Assembly (NCBI GenBank): GCA_017964325.1
Contig: JAGCSE010000301.1
Span: forward strand, 1-10,504
From: Victivallales bacterium
GTDB lineage: Bacteria; Verrucomicrobiota; Lentisphaeria; Oligosphaerales; Oligosphaeraceae
Direction of reading: 5' to 3'
Length of the DNA: 10,504 nucleotides
In this document: positions 6,840 through 10,504 of the stretch, piece by piece
Numbering within the stretch: the first letter of the stretch is position 1
Layout of the letters: each line of letters starts with the position of its first letter
The notes under the pieces: model-generated
What the model was told of the DNA's origin: nothing
Seen by the model: only the letters and a program-made list of their open reading frames with translations
Database searches by the model: none
Translations under genes and position numbers: made by a program

Positions 6840-7233
6840 ACAGTGCGCTCCTTTCCTGCCAATCGGTTATGGCCTGCATGATGTTTTCAAGACACGCATC
6901 AAATCCATCGGCATCGGCGAGTTCATCCAACGGACGTCTCTCTGTGAGATAAAGCACGTCGTCTTCGCTAATGGAAAGCGTCGCCCCACGAGTTCCTGAC
7001 CAGAAGAAATTTCCTGCAATGCAGGCTTTTGCAAAGTCGGCGGCCCTAAGCATGTTTGCAATGGAAAGAACACGCGCACGGACCACTGACGTCGCGAGTT
7101 CGCCTGGAACCTGGAAGAAATCAATCTGTCGTCCGTCCTCCAGCAGTGAAAAAGAATTGCCAGCGCCACGTACAAACGCGTCTCGATATCTTGATTCGGC
7201 CAAGGAAGCCACATCTTCGAATGAGGTGTTCAT
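6832..7233 (-). CDS. CesT-like type III secretion chaperone (133 residues)
   Basis: A 133-residue protein that also shows the CesT pattern: an N-terminal helix (5-21), a strand pair around FSLLEDGRQIDFFQVP (28-43), a helix VRARVLSIANMLRAADFAKA (51-70), then GNFFWSGTRGATLSISEDDVLYLTERRPLDEL (74-105) and a C-terminal helix FDACLENIMQAITDWQERS (111-129). The combination of FFWSGTRGATLS, a strand ending in RRPL, and a final helix with W and ER is what I associate with this family. It is the first gene of the operon and differs strongly from the next chaperone, so the two may form a heterodimer or serve different parts of the large client. AGGA lies nine bases before the ATG, but a TATAAT lies so close that the SD may precede the transcript start. 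The family call is good; partner assignment is inferred from position. Confidence 0.8.
   Translation of the reverse strand: MNTSFEDVASLAESRYRDAFVRGAGNSFSLLEDGRQIDFFQVPGELATSVVRARVLSIANMLRAADFAKACIAGNFFWSGTRGATLSISEDDVLYLTERRPLDELADADGFDACLENIMQAITDWQERSALYE
6848..6853 (-). promoter_or_regulatory. Ribosome binding site of the 164-residue chaperone
   Basis: AAGGAG on the minus strand, eight bases from the ATG at 6839 and inside the 3' end of the upstream chaperone gene. It decides between the two ATGs created by the 18-base duplication in favour of the upstream one. Confidence 0.75.
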
Positions 7234-7640
7234 TATTTAATTCCTAATTATATGAAATAGTGTTTTGTTTACACGCGGCGAATGAAAAGGTTACACAGGT
7301 ATGATGCCGAAAGCGCAGTATGATGGCCCAGGACTTTCTTCAATCATGATCATTTATTTTATTTATTCGTATTGAAATGTGTCCATTACAATACCATCCT
7401 TTTTCAACTTTTCTAGTTCAGCCTCCCTGCTTCGTTTTGACATCGCCGTCCCGCTTTGAGAAAGGATTCGGTGCAGACAATAGCAAAGGACAAGCCCGGA
7501 TGCTGGAACCACACATGATTCAACTGATTCTGGAAGCTGCTTGAAAGAGACAAAAAGACCACGGTATCCCATGAAACTCTGCTACAGTTGGCCGCCATGG
7601 TGATTGTTTATAAAAGATTGGTATTATTTATGAATACGTT
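7234..7640. other. Gene-poor gap between the fic gene and the chaperone operon
   Basis: About 400 bases with only short minus-strand frames (7413-7598, 61 codons; 7363-7572, 69 codons) that lack ribosome binding sites and overlap each other in different frames. The second ends with a lysine- and glutamate-rich stretch (ATG at about 7441, 26 residues) that reads like real protein, so a degraded gene is possible. I recognise no family, RNA gene or clear terminator. The right place for the operon promoter is the part below about 7300. Confidence 0.45.
7247..7252 (-). promoter_or_regulatory. Possible -10 element of the chaperone-effector operon
   Basis: TATAAT on the minus strand, 13 bases upstream of the first chaperone ATG. 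No good -35 box stands 16-18 bases further upstream. A start about six bases downstream would leave a leader of only some seven bases, so the real promoter may lie further up or use another sigma factor. Confidence 0.25.
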
Positions 7641-8660
7641 CTAATCTTTGCAGTAATATCCGCCAGTCTTCGGAGCCCCGCGGAACTCGATGCGACTGGC
7701 ATTTTTCAACTGTCGCAAATGGCGTTCCAATGTACGCTGGGGGAAAGACATAGCCAAAGCGATTGCATTGGCGCGAAGACCAGGATGCTGCCGAATATAG
7801 GAACATACCGCTTCAAGCTCGTTTACTCCGCCATTTACTCCGCCATTTACTCCGCCAACTGTCGTGTTCTGGTGTTCTTTCAGTGCTTCCAGAATTCGTT
7901 CAAGCATGAAATCGACAAAAATGCCGGAATCGGATTTGGCCGTACTGTCATTTATGGTCTGATAATAGTCGCTCTGGTTATCATGAACGATTGTCTCTAC
8001 AGGGAGATGCAGAAATACAGGATTCAGTTTGCCAAGGATCAACGATTGCCAGAAACGCCCTATTCTGCCATTTCCATCGGCAAAGGGATGGATGAATTCA
8101 AACTCGTAATGAAATACGCAACTGCGAATCAGAAGGTGATCTTTGGAGTTGCGAAGCCAGCCGAATAGATTGGCGATCAATTGTGGAACCTGCCCCGCAG
8201 GTGGCGCAATATGAATGACTTGCTCTCCTGCAAAGACACCAACGCCGCCAGTCCGAAAACTACCGGCTCCCTCCACAAGTGCCGCCATCATTGTGCGATG
8301 CGCTTTCAATAGATCTTTCACGGAGAATGGATTCAATTTTGGGGCTAGATCGTATGTTGCAATGGCATTTTTTACTTCTTGGATTTCTCGTAGTGGCGCA
8401 ACCACACGCTTACAGTCCAGAATGTCCGTCACCTGTTTCAGCGATAGTGTGTTCCCCTCAATGGCTAGAGAGGAATGGATGGTCTTGATGCGATTTGCCC
8501 GACGTAGCTTCAAGGCATCGCTCTGCTCAAGGCGGATGACATAACGCTCAATCAGTGCAGAAATCTCCGCGACCAGTGAAACTGCCCGTGAGGATATGGA
8601 GAATGGAGGTTGGTAGGTCATTTTGCTTTTTTGCATTGGATTTTCTAATCCAGTTGCCAT
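7641..8660 (-). CDS. Fic-domain AMP-transferase with inhibitory motif and winged-helix tail
   Basis: Read from the ATG at 8660 this is a 339-residue Fic protein (PF02661). The core motif HPFADGNGRIGR (191-202) is complete: the catalytic histidine and phosphate-binding residues match HPFxDGNGRxxR. An N-terminal inhibitory motif SSLAIEGN (63-70; S/T-xxx-E-G/N) classes it as class II, in which Glu68 blocks productive ATP binding until released. After the Fic domain come three GGVN repeats (269-280) and a winged-helix domain (about 281-336) ending in EFRGAPKTGGYY, typical of stand-alone Fic proteins. These transfer AMP to hydroxyls of target proteins; the target here is unknown. A longer frame to 8834 exists but its first codons are antisense-free readings through the tRNA-Ala gene, so I reject it. 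The 8660 start has GGAAGA upstream; 8636 and 8621 (MTYQPPF) lack ribosome binding sites. It lies far upstream of the chaperone operon and is not evidently part of it. Confidence 0.9.
   Translation of the reverse strand: MATGLENPMQKSKMTYQPPFSISSRAVSLVAEISALIERYVIRLEQSDALKLRRANRIKTIHSSLAIEGNTLSLKQVTDILDCKRVVAPLREIQEVKNAIATYDLAPKLNPFSVKDLLKAHRTMMAALVEGAGSFRTGGVGVFAGEQVIHIAPPAGQVPQLIANLFGWLRNSKDHLLIRSCVFHYEFEFIHPFADGNGRIGRFWQSLILGKLNPVFLHLPVETIVHDNQSDYYQTINDSTAKSDSGIFVDFMLERILEALKEHQNTTVGGVNGGVNGGVNELEAVCSYIRQHPGLRANAIALAMSFPQRTLERHLRQLKNASRIEFRGAPKTGGYYCKD
7822..7857 (-). repeat. Three perfect 12-base repeats encoding GGVN in the Fic linker
   Basis: Three identical 12-base units (7822-7833, 7834-7845, 7846-7857) encode the linker between the Fic and winged-helix domains. 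Because the unit is a multiple of three, slippage would change linker length without shifting frame. The exact DNA identity of the copies suggests recent expansion. Confidence 0.92.
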
Positions 8661-8746
8661 AATTTTTCTTCCACCCATGCCTGTATGACGCAGCCATCGA
8701 GACCGAATGAGATTAATATAAGGCAAAAAAGCAGAAAAAAGTCCTG

Positions 8747-8875
8747 AATGCCCCAAAATGACAGTAAACAGGATTTTTATACTTAAATTTGGTGGAGCAT
8801 ATCGGGCTCGAACCGATGACCTTCTGCATGCCATGCAGACGCTCTAGCCAACTGAGCTAATGCCCCTTAATGACA
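8747..8875 (-). repeat. Partial duplication of the tRNA-Ala 5' end
   Basis: The minus strand at 8859-8875 (tRNA leader plus first eight tRNA bases) reads TGTCATTAAGGGGCATT. At 8747-8763, 112 bases further on, it reads TGTCATTTTGGGGCATT, 15 of 17 identical. The similarity stops abruptly after the acceptor bases. It may be a relic of a second tRNA gene or a duplication left by recombination. Normal tRNA attachment sites duplicate the 3' end, not the 5' end. Confidence 0.55.
8790..8866 (-). tRNA. tRNA-Ala (anticodon GGC)
   Basis: A complete 77-base cloverleaf with encoded CCA (8790-8792). The acceptor stem is GGGGCAT against ATGCTCC and contains the G3:U70 wobble pair that identifies alanine tRNAs, with discriminator A73. 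The D-arm is GCTC-AGTTGGCTA-GAGC. The anticodon arm is TCTGC-ATGGCAT-GCAGA, with GGC at positions 34-36. The T-arm is ATCGG-TTCGAGC-CCGAT. The stems pair perfectly apart from the identity wobble. Confidence 0.97.
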
Positions 8876-8881
8876 AAAGAT

Positions 8882-8909
8882 AAAATACACGTCATTTTGT
8901 CTTTTTCAA
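8882..8909 (-). promoter_or_regulatory. Probable promoter of tRNA-Ala
   Basis: TTGAAA (8904-8909), a 16-base spacer and TATTTT (8882-8887) on the minus strand would start transcription near 8875, nine bases before the mature 5' end. This is a normal arrangement for a tRNA gene. Part of this leader lies in the duplicated segment. Confidence 0.45.
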
Positions 8910-8925
8910 TCCGCTGTCACTATTT

Positions 8926-8954
8926 TTTTGAAAATGACATGGTATGTTTATAGA
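8926..8954 (+). promoter_or_regulatory. Possible promoter of the secreted coiled-coil gene
   Basis: TTTTGA (8926-8931), a 17-base spacer and TATAGA (8949-8954) precede the gene, giving a leader of about 44 bases that includes the strong AGGAG. The -35 match is weak. The region between this and the tRNA promoter is divergent. Confidence 0.3.
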
Positions 8955-9004
8955 TGTATGAAAATTGGTTCTCTTGTCAACAACATCTAAATAGGAGAAA
9001 GCCC

Positions 9005-9682
9005 ATGAAACAGAGGAAAATATGGATTTATGCAGTCGTCTGCGCAATAGTCTGCGGACTGTCCTCCGCCCAGACGAAGAACCAGGAAAAGGACATCGAA
9101 TCCGAAATTGGCATCGTCCTTCCTGCTGAAAAGCCAAACGTTACTGATGAACAGAAGGCAGAGCTCCGCAAAAACAAAAAATACGAACATTTCTTCATGT
9201 ATCATGATGATACGGAAAAGTTGTTCAAGGAACGCGAAGCGTGTCTTGCCAAAACAGATCCAAAAGAAATACGGCATTACAAGCCCAAAATCGAATCACT
9301 GGAAAAACGCATTCCCAAAGCGCGCAAGAAATTCTATCAGGAGGCGCGCCGGCTTCGCCAGCCCATGGAAAAGGAATATGCTCGGCTCAAGGCAACATAC
9401 GATGACTTGAAGGACAAGGCCGCCAAGGCCGAAGCCGCCAAAAATGACGCGAAAGCCATGCGCTTCGCACAGGAATCGGATAAATACACGGGCAAGCTCA
9501 CGTCGCTAGAACAATCCATCAATGTTCTGAATTCATTCCTTTTCTTTGATGAATACGCCCCCATCCTCGATGATGAGATGGAAAAGGCAAAGAAAATTTC
9601 AGAGGAAGGCATCGATGTGAAAGAGCTCCGGAAGACAAAAACTAAATCAAAAAAAGAGAAGAAAACCAAGAACAAGGATTAA
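9005..9682 (+). CDS. Secreted lysine-rich coiled-coil protein, function unknown
   Basis: From the ATG at 9005 (AGGAG seven bases upstream) the protein has 225 residues. Residues 1-22 form a Sec signal peptide: basic MKQRK, hydrophobic IWIYAVVCAIVCGL, and likely cleavage after SSA before Gln23. No lipobox is present, so it should be periplasmic or released. Residues 70-200 are almost wholly helical with heptad-like spacing (IESLEKRIPKARKKFYQEA; EYARLKATYDDLKDKAAKAEAAKND; LTSLEQSINVL), suggesting a coiled coil. The last 18 residues are dominated by lysine and threonine, which could bind nucleic acid, cell wall polymer or membrane surface. The similarity I see is general to helical periplasmic proteins such as Skp/OmpH-like and adaptor proteins, and it is not specific enough for a name. 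A frame beginning at 8954 adds 17 residues but lacks a ribosome binding site and would bury the signal peptide. Confidence 0.75.
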   Translation: MKQRKIWIYAVVCAIVCGLSSAQTKNQEKDIESEIGIVLPAEKPNVTDEQKAELRKNKKYEHFFMYHDDTEKLFKEREACLAKTDPKEIRHYKPKIESLEKRIPKARKKFYQEARRLRQPMEKEYARLKATYDDLKDKAAKAEAAKNDAKAMRFAQESDKYTGKLTSLEQSINVLNSFLFFDEYAPILDDEMEKAKKISEEGIDVKELRKTKTKSKKEKKTKNKD

Positions 9683-9774
9683 CTGCGGTTCAGCTTATCC
9701 TATTACCAAATGGAAAAATAACCTGCAGATAAGGTCATACTTTGTGCGATCGGTCACGCTGGAGCACGTCTCTC

Positions 9775-10504
9775 TCATGATTTAGCAGAAATTTTGAGCA
9801 GAAGCAGGCTGTCGCGAGTATTGTCAAAACTAGCTGGGGGGATGAAGCGATGTGTGGTTTCATTTGCTGCAAGTTGTTTCGTAGCGGTGATTTGCCCAGT
9901 TCGCGGATTGATGAAGACGGCTTCCGCGGGAAGTTTTGAAAGAATGCTGAGATTGATGTCAATCGTCTGAGATTCAGGTAGATAGATAAGTGCCCATAGA
10001 CCTGCTGCGTCGCGGCAGGCGATGGCGGGAAGAATTGGTTTTTCCTGTGCGTTCAAGAAATGATCGGCAGGTTCGCGTAATGATGTCGGCAGTGTCTCCA
10101 GCAGTTTTTTCGCGATGGCAAGCTGTTTGGCGCCAGGGAGTTCCAATGCTTCAAACCACGTGAGGCGCGGTTGGTTGATGGGCGGATTCAACCGTGGATT
10201 GCAGAACTGCCAGATGGCGTGGGCGCCGTAGGTGTAGCCCGCCGCGCCCGAACAGATCGTGTAGTAGAGGTCGCGGCGGACGTCCGATTCGTCCAGCCAG
10301 CCTTCGTAGCCGCCTTGGAAGTTGTTGGGGTGCGCTTCATAGGCGGGCTCGCCGTTGATGAAAGGACGCGGCGGCGTGAGCGACCAGTCGCGGCGCAGGA
10401 ATTTCAGTGCCTGCGGGCCGTGGCTGTGGCCGGACTGGATCATCTGGATGTCCAGCAAGTCGCTGTCCGCGAACCAGTTGGATGACGACTGGCCGCCACT
10501 TGGA
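9775..10504 (-). CDS. DUF4038 / GH140-like (apiosidase-like) glycosidase, C-terminal part
   Basis: The frame is open from the right edge to a TGA at 9775, giving 242 residues of a longer protein whose N-terminal barrel half lies outside. Visible DUF4038 (PF13204) signatures are SGGQSSSNWFADSD near the edge, LLDIQMIQSGHS, PPRPFINGEPAYEAHP with the likely catalytic Glu in GEP, ESDVRRDLYYTICSGAAGYTYGAHAIWQF and NQPRLTWFEALELPGA. The last 90 residues match the beta-sandwich that usually follows (PF12904, putative collagen-binding domain), with IYLPESQTIDINL and NPRTGQI. Characterised GH140 members release apiose from rhamnogalacturonan-II; most DUF4038 proteins are uncharacterised, so the substrate is open. 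The methionine-like beginning at 10458 is TTG and internal; coding clearly continues to the edge. It converges with the coiled-coil gene across 92 bases. Confidence 0.9.
   Translation of the reverse strand, partial: PSGGQSSSNWFADSDLLDIQMIQSGHSHGPQALKFLRRDWSLTPPRPFINGEPAYEAHPNNFQGGYEGWLDESDVRRDLYYTICSGAAGYTYGAHAIWQFCNPRLNPPINQPRLTWFEALELPGAKQLAIAKKLLETLPTSLREPADHFLNAQEKPILPAIACRDAAGLWALIYLPESQTIDINLSILSKLPAEAVFINPRTGQITATKQLAANETTHRFIPPASFDNTRDSLLLLKISAKS

Noticed and set aside
7613..7649. Inverted repeat AAAGATT/AATCTTT at the end of the fic gene
   Set aside because: The stem is AT-only over most of its length with a 23-base loop and no U-tract, so I do not call a terminator.
8741..8774. TCCTG/CAGGA hairpin followed by TTTTTT on the minus strand after the tRNA
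   Set aside because: It has the right order for an intrinsic terminator, but the stem is only five pairs with a loop over 20 bases. It is left as a possibility only.
8661..8834. N-terminal extension of the Fic frame
   Set aside because: It reads through the tRNA-Ala gene on the same strand, and no ribosome binding site supports it.
8954..9004. Upstream ATG for the secreted coiled-coil protein
   Set aside because: It would place 17 polar residues before the signal peptide and has no Shine-Dalgarno site, whereas the ATG at 9005 has AGGAG seven bases upstream.
9692..9735. CTTATC/GATAAG hairpin between the two convergent genes at the right end
   Set aside because: The loop is about 30 bases, the stem is short and no U-tract follows on either strand, so it is not a convincing terminator.
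1..10504. CRISPR array, insertion sequence or phage gene
   Set aside because: No regularly spaced repeats longer than 12 bases and no transposase, integrase or phage structural motif were seen in either strand.

Overview
The window looks like chromosomal DNA of a Gram-negative, probably host-associated bacterium, most likely of the PVC superphylum (Lentisphaerota, Kiritimatiellota or Verrucomicrobiota-like). This placement is inference. It rests on type III secretion chaperones next to a large orphan substrate, a small ceramidase-like hydrolase, a GH140/apiosidase-like protein and ordinary Shine-Dalgarno sites. There is no rRNA or other decisive taxonomic marker.

Layout, left to right. Bases 1-1189 (minus) hold a nearly complete gene for a neutral-ceramidase-like metallohydrolase that runs off the left edge, with a strong ribosome binding site and an operator-like palindrome upstream. 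Bases 1372-2057 (minus) hold a HigB/HigA-type toxin-antitoxin pair joined by an ATGA overlap. Bases 2058-2556 are an AT-rich stretch without genes but rich in inverted and direct repeats. It leads into a 190-residue membrane protein (2557-3129, plus) with a HEIGH zinc-protease motif.

The centrepiece is a minus-strand operon at 3148-7233. Two tandem CesT-like type III secretion chaperones (133 and 164 residues, overlapping by 8 bases) are followed after 2 bases by a 1064-residue protein that I cannot place in a known family. The arrangement of acidic chaperones feeding directly into a large protein with a polar N-terminus is the usual layout of a chaperone-dependent secreted effector or translocator. 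I regard this as the candidate undescribed system. No secretion apparatus gene lies in the window, so the machine would have to be encoded elsewhere.

Upstream of it on the same strand are a gene-poor gap (7234-7640), a self-inhibited class II Fic AMP-transferase with a GGVN-repeat linker and winged-helix tail (7641-8660), and a tRNA-Ala(GGC) gene (8790-8866) whose 5' end is partly duplicated 112 bases away. On the plus strand, 9005-9682 encodes a secreted, lysine-rich coiled-coil protein. The right end (9775-10504, minus) is the C-terminal part of a DUF4038/GH140-like glycosidase.

The two end genes point to breakdown of host or plant lipids and glycans. The middle points to interaction with a eukaryotic host and to accessory stress or defence modules.
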